Below are positions 1-7,525 of a DNA stretch of 64,000 bases, in pieces. The translations under genes were made by a program, and so were the position numbers. How positions within the stretch are numbered: position 1 is the first letter of the stretch; every line of letters begins with the position of its first letter. The notes under the pieces are model-generated. The model searched no databases, was not told the DNA's origin, and saw nothing but the letters and a program-made list of their open reading frames with translations. This stretch comes from a bacterium (GTDB lineage: Bacteria > Vulcanimicrobiota > Xenobia > Xenobiales > JADMJV01), in NCBI GenBank assembly GCA_018780265.1, contig JADMJV010000075.1:41055-105054 (forward strand). The letters run 5' to 3'.

Positions 1-378
1 GGAACCCTGCGGGTTTTTGATGGGGGTTATGCGGACTATCGCCGCGCCCGCGACCAGGAGTCTCAGCAGGCGGCTCGCCAGGCCGTGGAGGAAGAAAAGC
101 GCCGCCAGCAAGAGCACAAGCAACGGGCCGAACAGTTTCGTAATAATGCCAGGCAGGCCCGCCAGGACACCTCCCAGCGAAAACATCATTGGACGTTGGA
201 AGCCCTGGAGAAGAAGATCTACCAGCTGGAAGATGAAATATCCCGGTTGTCGGTCGAAATGGGCCAGCCAGAACTTTACCAGGATCCCGATAAGGCCCAA
301 AAGTTGCAGGTCCGCTTTCAAGGTCTGCAAGGGGAGTGCCAGCAGTTGACGGGTTTGTGGGAAGAGATGGTCAGTTAG
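1..378 (+). CDS. ABC-F family ATPase, C-terminal end (partial)
   Basis: The reading frame is open from the first base, so the gene starts before the window. The first residues read V-F-D-G-G-Y-A-D-Y-R-R, the motif that follows the second ATPase domain in ABC-F proteins (Uup/EttA type). About 100 charged residues then form a predicted coiled coil (EALEKKIYQLEDEISRL), typical of the Uup C-terminal tail. ABC-F proteins are soluble, act on ribosomes or DNA and do not transport. No ATPase motifs are inside the window, so the subfamily cannot be assigned. Stop TAG lies 8 bases before the next start. Confidence 0.75.
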   Translation, partial: GTLRVFDGGYADYRRARDQESQQAARQAVEEEKRRQQEHKQRAEQFRNNARQARQDTSQRKHHWTLEALEKKIYQLEDEISRLSVEMGQPELYQDPDKAQKLQVRFQGLQGECQQLTGLWEEMVS

Positions 379-386
379 GGGGGGGC

Positions 387-1055
387 GTGTCAGAAGCAGA
401 ACAGGTGGACCCGGTGGTGCAACAACTGCGCCAGGAACTCGAGGAGCAGCGTCACGAGAACGAGCGGCTCAAAAGCGCCCGATCCTCCTGGCTGGACCGC
501 CATCTGGCCGTGATGGTAACGGCCATGGTCAGCCTGGCCACCCTCTCCTTTTCGGCGGCCCAGTGGCGAGTGGCTCAACTCAACGAGCAGAGCGCCAAGG
601 CCGAACGGGCCCGCATGGAGGCTCAGGAAGAGCAGCGGCGCACCGAGGAATGGGCTTTCAAGGGATTGGAGTTCATCTTTTCCCACGAGAGCTACTTCTT
701 TGGAGACAGTCCTCGCAATTATCAAAAGGCGGTAAGGATTTTGGCTGTCGGTTTTCCCGAACGCGTTTCCAAGCCGTTTTTGAAGCGTCTGGAAATGGTG
801 GCCAGTCCTCAGGAAATGCTCGAACTTAAAACGGTTCAGGCTCAGATGCATGGGGAGGCGCCTCCGCCCCGACCGCCGCAACCCGGGCCTCAAACGCCGC
901 CTCCGCCCCGCCCGGGTTTGAAGCCGCGGCCCGTTTTGGACGGTCCCATCGGCCAGGATCCGCCGCGTCCGCGGCAAGATTGGCGTCCCGACCCGGTGGT
1001 TGAACGGCCTCGTCCGTTGGACGAGCGTCGACCCCTGCGCAATCGCGGCCGTTAG
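387..1055 (+). CDS. Single-pass membrane protein with coiled coil and proline-rich tail
   Basis: I do not recognise a family. I chose GTG 387, which sits behind a G-rich Shine-Dalgarno-like run directly after the ABC-F stop; an ATG at 336 would overlap the ABC-F gene. Features in order: an acidic coiled coil (residues about 5-30), one transmembrane helix (about 38-60, LAVMVTAMVSLATLSF), a second coiled coil rich in A, E and R (about 65-95), a conserved-looking globular part containing FIFSHESYFFGDSPRNYQKAVRI, and a Pro/Arg-rich tail from about residue 155. It ends 4 bases into the convergent HD-GYP gene. Likely translated with the ABC-F gene. Confidence 0.55.
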   Translation: MSEAEQVDPVVQQLRQELEEQRHENERLKSARSSWLDRHLAVMVTAMVSLATLSFSAAQWRVAQLNEQSAKAERARMEAQEEQRRTEEWAFKGLEFIFSHESYFFGDSPRNYQKAVRILAVGFPERVSKPFLKRLEMVASPQEMLELKTVQAQMHGEAPPPRPPQPGPQTPPPPRPGLKPRPVLDGPIGQDPPRPRQDWRPDPVVERPRPLDERRPLRNRGR

Positions 1056-2023
1056 GCCCGCTTGCTCAGCACCATGTAGACGAAGGCCTCGGCCAGGTCA
1101 GGATCAAACTGGCGGCCGCGCTGGCGCAAAATCTCCTGGCAGGCCTGCTGGGGGCTGAAAGCCTTGCGGTAGGGACGGTCTTCGGTGAGAGCGTCGAAGG
1201 TATCGGACAGCGAGATGAGCTGAGCGTTGAAGGGAATTTCTTCACCGGCCAGGCGGTCTACATAGCCCGCGCCGTCCCAACGTTCGTGGTGGTGGCGTAT
1301 GGCTGGCAACATCTCCTCAAAACCCGGGATCTCGGCCAGGATTGCTTCTCCAACCAGCGGATGCATTTCGATGACGGCTCGCTCTTCGGGGGTCAGAGGC
1401 CCTTCTTTGTGCAGAATCTGGTCGGGGATAGCCAGTTTGCCGATGTCGTGAAACTTTCCGGTCCGGCGCAGGCTGGTCGCGGCCTGTTCCCGTTCGGCCT
1501 TACTCCAGGCCTCAACCTGCAAGCCCAAGAGACCGGCTTCCATAAACTCGCAGCCCTTTTCCAGCTTCTCCTGCTCCAGTTCGTCAAAGCCTAGATCATT
1601 GGCGAAGCGCAGGACCAGTTCGCCAACTCGCTTGGAATGCTCGTGGGTGCCCGGAGAAAACTCCCGCAGGGCCTGTTGCAGTGCCGCTGTGCGTCCATGT
1701 TCACTGGTCTGGCAGCCAGGAAAGGCGTCACTCAACCAGGTCCAGGTTTGTTGGGCCAAAAATTGGCTGGTCCACTGGCGAGCTGACCGACTGGGTGCCA
1801 TTTGCTGCGACAGCCAGGAGGGCGACTCCAAATGGCGCTGGCGCGAAGCCAGACGCCCGGCCGCGGGTGAGAGGTGAACCTGGTTATCCAGTGTCCACTG
1901 GCTCACGACCACTGGCTGCATGCGCTGCAGGCTCGCAGGGGCCTCCGCCCTGGTGGGGGCCTTGGACTGCATGGGGGGAAACTTTTGACAAGGGGAGTTA
2001 AGTCCGTTTACGTCAAGCCACAT
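1052..2023 (-). CDS. HD-GYP domain protein (probable c-di-GMP phosphodiesterase)
   Basis: The C-terminal half is an HD-GYP domain. It contains H-D-I-G-K near residue 190, the paired H-H-E-R-W-D-G-A-G-Y near residue 243, and the downstream SLSDTFDALTEDRPYR block. HD-GYP proteins hydrolyse cyclic di-GMP with a bimetal centre. The canonical GYP reads G-Y-V here, a mild deviation at the signature proline. The N-terminal 130 residues show no recognisable receiver or sensor domain and no transmembrane segment. Divergent from the double PilT gene, so c-di-GMP turnover and type IV pilus retraction may be linked (inference). Start uncertain: ATG 1972 is an alternative. Confidence 0.8.
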   Translation of the reverse strand: MWLDVNGLNSPCQKFPPMQSKAPTRAEAPASLQRMQPVVVSQWTLDNQVHLSPAAGRLASRQRHLESPSWLSQQMAPSRSARQWTSQFLAQQTWTWLSDAFPGCQTSEHGRTAALQQALREFSPGTHEHSKRVGELVLRFANDLGFDELEQEKLEKGCEFMEAGLLGLQVEAWSKAEREQAATSLRRTGKFHDIGKLAIPDQILHKEGPLTPEERAVIEMHPLVGEAILAEIPGFEEMLPAIRHHHERWDGAGYVDRLAGEEIPFNAQLISLSDTFDALTEDRPYRKAFSPQQACQEILRQRGRQFDPDLAEAFVYMVLSKRA

Positions 2024-2228
2024 CTAAACCGCGTTCTCCATCACCACGTCTATCTGTATCGCCGACCCTCTTGTTACAAAGTAGTGAATTTCGCGTCACT
2101 ACGCCAGGGGTTTTTGTTGCAAGATTGTTGCCGATGTTGCCGCTATAAAGCCTTGTTGTATCAACTTCGCACGGCTCATTAACGAATCACACCACTATTG
2201 AACACATTAGGAAATTGTCGCTTCAAAT
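2024..2228. promoter_or_regulatory. Divergent intergenic region between HD-GYP and PilT genes
   Basis: About 205 bases, distinctly more AT-rich than the flanking genes, holding the promoters of two divergent genes. A TATAAA lies near 2143, but no well-spaced consensus -35 precedes it, so I do not assign exact promoters. I see no long inverted repeat or ORF here. Confidence 0.4.
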
Positions 2229-4478
2229 GTGAACATGCTGTTAGGATTGTATGAATTTCTTGCTTCCAATCTGGTAGGTCGGCTGCCAGGATTCACCGTA
2301 ACAACGGTCATGAATCGTATCGAAGAGTTGTTGGCGCGCATGGTTGCGGAAAAGGCCTCTGACTTGTTTGTGGGTGTGGGCCGTCCGCCTGCCCTACGTT
2401 GTGATGGTCAGTTGCGGGAGATCTCACCGGAGCCAGTCGATCAAGCCGAGTTTGAGGCATTCATGGCCATTTCGCTGCGCCGCGAACTGCGTATGCGCTT
2501 CGATCAAGAGGGCGACCTGGACGTAGGATACAGCTCGGAGAGTCTGCCCTCGGTGCGCTTTCGCCTTAATTTTCACCGCCAAAGAGGGCAGCCAGGGCTG
2601 GTGGCACGCTGTCTGCCCAATGGCCACTTACTCCTGGAGGAACTGGGTCTTCCCCCGATTTTTCAAGAACTGGCCCTGGCCCCCCGAGGACTGGTGCTGG
2701 TCACAGGTGCAACGGGGTCGGGCAAGTCGACCACCCTGGCCGCCTTGATTCACCAGATTAACATAAACCGCCAGGTGCACGTGGTCACGGTTGAGGACCC
2801 TATTGAATTTCTGCACACCGATATCAAGTCGCGCATCAGTCAGCGCGAAGTTGGCAACGACACCCGCTCCTTCGGCACCGCCTTGCGTCATGTGGTGCGC
2901 GAGAGCCCGGATGTGATTGTGATCGGCGAGATGCGCGATGCTGAAACGGTGGAGGTAGCGATTTCTGCGGCCATGACCGGCCATCTGGTGCTGTCCACCC
3001 TGCACACCATAGACGCCAGTCAATCCTTGTTTCGCCTGCTGGGTCTCTTTCCAGATGCGTTGCGCAGCCAGTTGTGCATGGATCTGTCGATGGCCATGCT
3101 GGGAATCATCAGCCAACGCCTGATTCCCCGGCGCGAGGGAGGGGGGCGAGTGGCCGCCATCGAGTTGCTGCGCTTCAGTCCAGCCGTCTCCCAGTTGCTG
3201 CGCGAGGGTCGCATCGACGAAATGGCCGATCATATGCGCAGTGCCCGAGATCCTGGCATTATCCCCTTCAATCAGTCCCTGGTGGAACTGTGCCACAGCC
3301 AAAAAGTCGACCTGGAGACCGCTCTGGCTTACTCCAACAACCCGGAAGAGCTCAAGCTGGCCGCTCTGGGTATGCGCACAGGCGTGGACGGGTTGCGTCT
3401 GGATGAAGACATGGAGTTGTCCAATCGTTCCGATATGCAGAGTTTGCTGGAGTCGGCGGTATCCTTGGGCGCTTCGGACGTGCACCTGTCGGTGGGGCGA
3501 CCGCCTCTCTTTCGAGTGGGGGGAAAGCTGCAACGGATGGGCCAGCAGCCTCTTTCCACGGCCGACGTGCGCTGGCTGCTCTTTTCCATCCTGAGCGGCC
3601 GCCAGCGCAGCCACTTTGAACTGGAGAAAGAGCTGGATTTCTCCTTGCGTTTGGAGTCGGGCACCCGCTTTCGAGTCAACGCCTACTATCAGCGCGGCCA
3701 TATTGCGGTGGCCTTGCGGACCATTCCGGGCGTCATCTCCACACCCCAAGAACTGGGTCTGCCCAGCGCCCTGGTAAAGCTGCTCGAGAAGCCGCACGGC
3801 CTGATTCTGGTGGTAGGGCCCACGGGATCGGGCAAGACCACGACGGTGGCCAGTCTGGTGCAGGAAATCAACAAAAGCAAACCCTGCCACGTGCTCACCA
3901 TTGAGGACCCTGTCGAATATTCGTATCAAAGCGACCTGGCCACCATCGATCAGCGCGAAGTTTATTCCGACACCAAGTCCTTTGCCACGGCCCTCAAATA
4001 CGTCTTGCGTCAGGACCCGGACGTGATCGTGGTGGGCGAGATGCGCGATCTGGAGACCATCTCCTCGGTCCTGACCGCGGCCGAAACCGGCCATCTGGTG
4101 TTCGCAACTTTGCACACCAACGATTGTTGCACCACCATCGACCGCGTGGTGGATGTGTTTCCCGCCCATCAGCAAGCTCAGATCCGTCTGCAGTTAGCCG
4201 CCTGCTTGTTGGGGGTGGTGTCACAACGACTGCTCCCGCGCCAGGACGGTACCGGGCGGGTGGCCGCTTTCGAGTTGTTGCTGGCCAGCACTGCCGTGCG
4301 AGCTTTGATTCGCGAAGGCAAAACCCACCAGATCCCTAATGTGCTGACGACTTCTACGGGCGTGGGGATGTGTAACCTGGATCGCAGCCTGGTGGAACTG
4401 GTAAAAAGCCGCACCGTCTCCCGCGACGAGGCGCTGCGTTTTATGCTACAGCCGGGTCTGCTCCCCGAGCCCGAATAA
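2229..4478 (+). CDS. Tandem PilT-PilT type IV pilus retraction ATPase
   Basis: Two complete PilT/PilU-type secretion ATPase modules sit in one 749-residue chain; ordinary PilT is about 350 residues. Module 1 has Walker A G-A-T-G-S-G-K-S at residue 160 and Walker B/Asp box V-I-V-I-G-E-M-R-D. Module 2 has G-P-T-G-S-G-K-T at residue 530 and V-I-V-V-G-E-M-R-D. Each also carries the N-terminal ASDLF/ASDVHLS motif and a His box (LSTLHT, FATLHTND). Both sites look intact, so the protein may act as a built-in trimer of dimers (inference). Start is GTG 2229, ATG 2235 or, best by homology, ATG 2310. No other pilus genes lie nearby. Confidence 0.9.
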   Translation: MNMLLGLYEFLASNLVGRLPGFTVTTVMNRIEELLARMVAEKASDLFVGVGRPPALRCDGQLREISPEPVDQAEFEAFMAISLRRELRMRFDQEGDLDVGYSSESLPSVRFRLNFHRQRGQPGLVARCLPNGHLLLEELGLPPIFQELALAPRGLVLVTGATGSGKSTTLAALIHQININRQVHVVTVEDPIEFLHTDIKSRISQREVGNDTRSFGTALRHVVRESPDVIVIGEMRDAETVEVAISAAMTGHLVLSTLHTIDASQSLFRLLGLFPDALRSQLCMDLSMAMLGIISQRLIPRREGGGRVAAIELLRFSPAVSQLLREGRIDEMADHMRSARDPGIIPFNQSLVELCHSQKVDLETALAYSNNPEELKLAALGMRTGVDGLRLDEDMELSNRSDMQSLLESAVSLGASDVHLSVGRPPLFRVGGKLQRMGQQPLSTADVRWLLFSILSGRQRSHFELEKELDFSLRLESGTRFRVNAYYQRGHIAVALRTIPGVISTPQELGLPSALVKLLEKPHGLILVVGPTGSGKTTTVASLVQEINKSKPCHVLTIEDPVEYSYQSDLATIDQREVYSDTKSFATALKYVLRQDPDVIVVGEMRDLETISSVLTAAETGHLVFATLHTNDCCTTIDRVVDVFPAHQQAQIRLQLAACLLGVVSQRLLPRQDGTGRVAAFELLLASTAVRALIREGKTHQIPNVLTTSTGVGMCNLDRSLVELVKSRTVSRDEALRFMLQPGLLPEPE

Positions 4479-4534
4479 GAAAACCGACCCATGAACGGCC
4501 CCTGTGAGCAGGTTGGTGTTCGAGGCCCAGAGAG

Positions 4535-5261
4535 GTGAACCGGCCGTCGGATTCCGAAGTAGAGAAAGTGGAAACGTCCAAACCGGTGGCGGGATTTCTG
4601 GCCTGGCTAATAGTCCTTTTGCCCACGTGGCTGGGACTGATCTATGCGCCCACGCTCATCCAGTATCTCCTTTCCCGGGTCGGCTGGGTCAGCTACCTCG
4701 GTCTTTTAACCTGCCTTTTCTTTTGGGCTTCCTACTCCTCGGACTGCTCTCGTTGCCCGTAGGACTTGTTCAGGTTTCGAGAGGAGCGGGGGGACTCGAT
4801 CTGCGGGCGTTTGCGGCGTTCTGCGTCACGATGCTGGTATTCGTCTACGGCGTGCGCCCGCCGGTCGGGGCCTGGATGGCGTCGCACCCGCCGGGAGGAA
4901 GCTTGACCAAATTTGACCGCCAGGCCTGGCTGACCGGCGAGAGCGGCAAAACCCTCACTTCGCGCCAGACCCTGGCAGTGGACGTCATCACCACCTGCGT
5001 CGACGGCAAGTCTCGCTTGCTGTCGCGAACTCGGCCCAGAGAAGGGGCCCTCATGCTTGTTCCGCCGCCGTGCCGGTTTTCCCCACTACCGTGCTTCCCT
5101 GGTCGGCTTTTGAGCTTCCAAAGTTCGGGGCCGGTCCAGTGAGCGACGCGGCAGCCACAAAGGCCTGCAGGACCATTCCGCGAACCGCCCAAATCAATCT
5201 GCCCGAGACGAGGTCGAGCGCTCACGAATGGAGTGGAAACCCACCAGAATCCGCTGGGTAA
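4535..5261 (+). pseudogene. Frameshifted membrane protein gene
   Basis: Three overlapping frames together read like one protein. From GTG 4535 a 60-residue segment carries one transmembrane helix (AWLIVLLPTWLGLIYA). The frame must change near 4712-4735, in a T-rich stretch, to continue into two more hydrophobic helices (LLGFLLLGLLSLPVGLVQV and FAAFCVTMLVFVYGV) and a soluble tail. Near 5060-5090 a third frame (PVFPTTVLPWSAFELP) looks more protein-like than the second. I do not recognise a family. Sequencing error or real decay are both possible. It ends about 30 bases into the next gene. Confidence 0.35.
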
Positions 5262-6061
5262 ACGATACCCTGGCGACCAGCACTGGGGCCACCAGGGTGG
5301 AAACAGAGCTGGGTCCAGCCTATGCAAAGTTTGTGGGCAATCCGGGCGGGTCGCAGGCCTTGTTTTGTGAACTGGTTGGGACACGCGCCGCAACCTGGCT
5401 GGAACTTCCAACTCTTCAATATTTCTTGGTCGATGTTACTGAGCCGGAACTGGTGACCTACGCCGACGGGACGAAGTCGGAAGCAGGACCGGCCTTTATT
5501 ACTCGCCTGGAGGATGGAACTCCGTGGGGCGGATCAGCCGATGAGCTTCGCTACGTCGAGAATATCGAGGTCTTAGCGGGCCTAATTGTTCTCGATACCT
5601 GGTTACTCAACTGTGATCGCTACCGGCTCCGAGATGGCAGGGAGCGCAGGAATGTGCGAAATCTGTTCCTTACCGCTCGCGATGCCCAGAAAGGCAAATT
5701 CCGAGTCCTGGCCATGGATCACACGCACTGTTTTACCTGCGGCCGCGAGTTAACCGGCCGCATATCCAACCTGGACAACATCAGAAGCACCCAGGTTTTA
5801 GGTGATTTCCCCGAATTTTGTGGGTATGTCTCTCAAAAGGGAGTCTCCCGCTTCGCTGAACGGCTGAGCAGGTTCGGGAAGCCAGCGACCGAAACTTTAC
5901 TGGCCAGCATACCGAAATCCTGGGGCATCTCTGCCGAGGTCTGCTCTTCGGTTGGGGAATTTTTGGTCCAGCTGGCTGGATTTGTAGGCGAAAACGTGGT
6001 GAGGCAATTGAGCGACCGAGGCTATTTCGAGCCGGAGCTTGATTTTGGAAGGAATGACTGA
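5228..6061 (+). CDS. HipA-family (PI3K-like fold) kinase
   Basis: The 277-residue protein matches the short HipA-like kinase family usually encoded beside DUF3037 proteins. Visible features are an N-terminal AYAKFVGN lysine strand, G-G-S-Q-A-L-F near residue 38, the catalytic-loop-like LDTWLLNCDRYRLR near residue 125, an asparagine-containing NVRNLFL and the metal-binding-type VLAMDHTHCF near residue 160. It is shorter than classical HipA (about 440) and lacks the N-subdomain of HipA toxins. Substrate unknown. The DUF3037 gene follows immediately, so the pair is probably one functional unit, possibly toxin-antitoxin-like or cargo of a mobile element (inference). Confidence 0.75.
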   Translation: MEWKPTRIRWVNDTLATSTGATRVETELGPAYAKFVGNPGGSQALFCELVGTRAATWLELPTLQYFLVDVTEPELVTYADGTKSEAGPAFITRLEDGTPWGGSADELRYVENIEVLAGLIVLDTWLLNCDRYRLRDGRERRNVRNLFLTARDAQKGKFRVLAMDHTHCFTCGRELTGRISNLDNIRSTQVLGDFPEFCGYVSQKGVSRFAERLSRFGKPATETLLASIPKSWGISAEVCSSVGEFLVQLAGFVGENVVRQLSDRGYFEPELDFGRND

Positions 6062-6062
6062 G

Positions 6063-6860
6063 ATGGCAACAACGAGAGGCTTCTTCAGCATTATCCAGTT
6101 CTGCCCGGACCTTGATCGGTGCGAGGGCTCCAATGTCGGCGTGGTGCTGGCCGTTCCTCAAATTGGGTATCTCGGGGTTCGGACCTCGACTGATAACGAG
6201 GGGCCCAAGAGACGGTTTGGTAAAGATGCCTTCGATGATGGTCGCCTGGCTTTGGCTAAAAGAGCTCTGGAATGTCGGATACTTAGCGATGGCAAAGACT
6301 GGTCCAGGCCAGAAGACCTCGTGCTGTTTTCCAAATCCGAAGGCAATCAACTGGTTCTTCTGCCTCCTCGGGTCATTCTTGTCGAGAAAGCGGAGGCCGA
6401 GCTGGAGGAGCTTTTCCTGCGTTTGGCTCACGTGGAGGCCAGGCACCGCCAACGCACCCATAAGCCCAACTTACGAGACGTTTTCGAGCCCGGCCTGATT
6501 GGCGTTCCGCTGCGTCGTGACATAATCGTCACGGTCCCCGAGTTTGGCGACATGAATTTCCCATATGGATACAAAAATGGGCGTCTTAATTTGATTCAGC
6601 CCGAGGCCTTCCCCGTGGAACCGAGAGAAGCCACGCGGCATGCCAGTGAGCTGGCTGTGAAAGGTCACATCCTTTTCAAGCATCCCAACAAACAGGGGGA
6701 GCAACAGTCCTTAGTGGTCGTGGGCGGATTTTCAGAGACAGCCTCAGACGAGATCAAGAATAAAATCCGCTTCATCTTCCAAGAGCACGATTCCCGGCTG
6801 GTCTCAGAGTGCGAACTGCCAGCCTTCGTGGATGAGATTCGTCGGGAGGCCCACGCTTAG
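6063..6860 (+). CDS. DUF3037 domain protein, partner of the HipA-like kinase
   Basis: The N terminus F-F-S-I-I-Q-F-C-P-D-L-D-R-C-E-G-S-N-V-G-V-V-L is the DUF3037 signature. The C-terminal half (residues about 130-265) is mixed alpha/beta without a motif I recognise. ATG 6063 is preferred because GGAAGG lies 9-10 bases upstream; ATG 6054 has the same frame but is too close to that site. The two genes are directly consecutive, which implies co-translation. DUF3037 proteins commonly neighbour HipA-like kinases; their biochemical role is not established. Confidence 0.8.
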   Translation: MATTRGFFSIIQFCPDLDRCEGSNVGVVLAVPQIGYLGVRTSTDNEGPKRRFGKDAFDDGRLALAKRALECRILSDGKDWSRPEDLVLFSKSEGNQLVLLPPRVILVEKAEAELEELFLRLAHVEARHRQRTHKPNLRDVFEPGLIGVPLRRDIIVTVPEFGDMNFPYGYKNGRLNLIQPEAFPVEPREATRHASELAVKGHILFKHPNKQGEQQSLVVVGGFSETASDEIKNKIRFIFQEHDSRLVSECELPAFVDEIRREAHA

Positions 6861-7180
6861 GGGTTGGTTCCATGACGTTGGGCCGCTGACCTCGAGGCTC
6901 CTGTGGCGCCACTATCGGGATGCAGGGACTGCCGGCCTGAGCCACCCCCAAATCGCGTGTGCCAAAAATGTGCCAACGGATCCAGAAACCCACGAAATTC
7001 CCCTACCTGAGCCAAATTCCGATCAGAATACCACGAGAACTCCATGCCCTGCAACGGCTTGAGGGTTGGCAGGTCCAATTGAATAGTGTCAGTTTTGGTG
7101 TCAGTTCGTTGGTCTTTTTTGGGTGCTTCTCATGGTTCCCTACTGAGCCCCTTGCGCCATGAAGCCCTTGTCCCATCGAA
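6861..7180. other. Gene-free flank resembling the right end of an older integrative element
   Basis: No convincing gene. The last 100 bases mirror the layout at the right end of the element: a doubled decamer (7085-7106), about 74 bases of AT-richer sequence, then a CCCTT..CCA.CGA.TAAAG run leading into the tRNA-derived repeat at 7181. The right end at 24,739-24,836 has the same order and almost the same spacing with different decamer sequence. This suggests that a diverged relative was inserted here first. Confidence 0.5.
7085..7106. repeat. Paired decamers outside attL (AGTGTCAGTT / GGTGTCAGTT)
   Basis: Two near-identical decamers are separated by TT, giving a 12-bp period. Position and architecture match the GGTGCCGGTT pairs at 7295-7316 and 24,739-24,760 but with altered core bases. 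Probably an arm-type binding site of a related, diverged recombinase. It lies 74 bases left of attL, matching the 75-base distance at attR. Confidence 0.5.
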
Positions 7181-7233
7181 TAAAGTCAGAGCCCCGGGCG
7201 AGAATCGAACTCGCAACCTTCCGCTTACAAGGC
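7181..7233. repeat. attL: partial tRNA-Thr 3' half
   Basis: Identical over 53 bases to 24,836-24,888. It contains the T-arm, variable loop, 3' anticodon stem and anticodon loop of tRNA-Thr (minus strand) plus 9 bases of 3' flank, then diverges within the anticodon stem. It is not a functional tRNA because the 5' half is missing. Twenty bases further left the two sites still share an imperfect match. Confidence 0.9.
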
Positions 7234-7294
7234 CGACGTGTTGCCCCAGGACGATCCCTTGTTGGTAAGGGTCCTACAGGTGGTCTTTCTTGCT

Positions 7295-7316
7295 GGTGCC
7301 GGTTTTAGTGCCGGTT
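7295..7316. repeat. Paired decamers GGTGCCGGTT, left end
   Basis: GGTGCCGGTT and AGTGCCGGTT are separated by TT, 62 bases inside attL. The same pair, with one difference and in the same orientation, lies 75 bases inside attR at 24,739-24,760. Likely integrase or excisionase arm sites. Confidence 0.6.
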
Positions 7317-7375
7317 GCATAAGTTCTTCTCTGTGCCCAGGGGTAGGTCATGTCTGTGCCTTTTCTCTATACCCT

Positions 7376-7402
7376 ACGAATTTAACGAATTTAACGAATT
7401 TA
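7376..7402. repeat. Three tandem ACGAATTTA 9-mers, left arm array
   Basis: Three perfect 9-bp repeats without spacing. The reverse-complement array of three is at 24,290-24,316, so the two element ends carry these arrays in inverted orientation. Two more copies lie at 7508-7525. Expected role: arm-type sites for integrase or binding sites for the excisionase. Confidence 0.65.
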
Positions 7403-7507
7403 ATCGGCTGACAGGCGATGGCCACCACCGAGGGAAGTCTTTCCGTAAAATGGTTTCCTCGGTTTCAGGCATCTGGCTGTCAGTCCAAAACCGGTTTACG
7501 AACTGAA

Positions 7508-7525
7508 ACGAGTTTAACGAATTTA
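7508..7525. repeat. Two further 9-mers of the ACGAATTTA type
   Basis: ACGAGTTTA and ACGAATTTA in tandem, overlapping the last codon of the integrase gene. Same orientation as the array at 7376. Binding here could couple recombination to integrase expression (inference). Confidence 0.5.

Noticed and set aside
2628..4175. 515-codon open frame on the minus strand
   Set aside because: Antisense shadow of the tandem PilT gene; its His/Gln-rich composition has no domain pattern.
7181..7233. Second tRNA-Thr gene
   Set aside because: Only the 3' half is present and it diverges inside the anticodon stem; it is the attL repeat.
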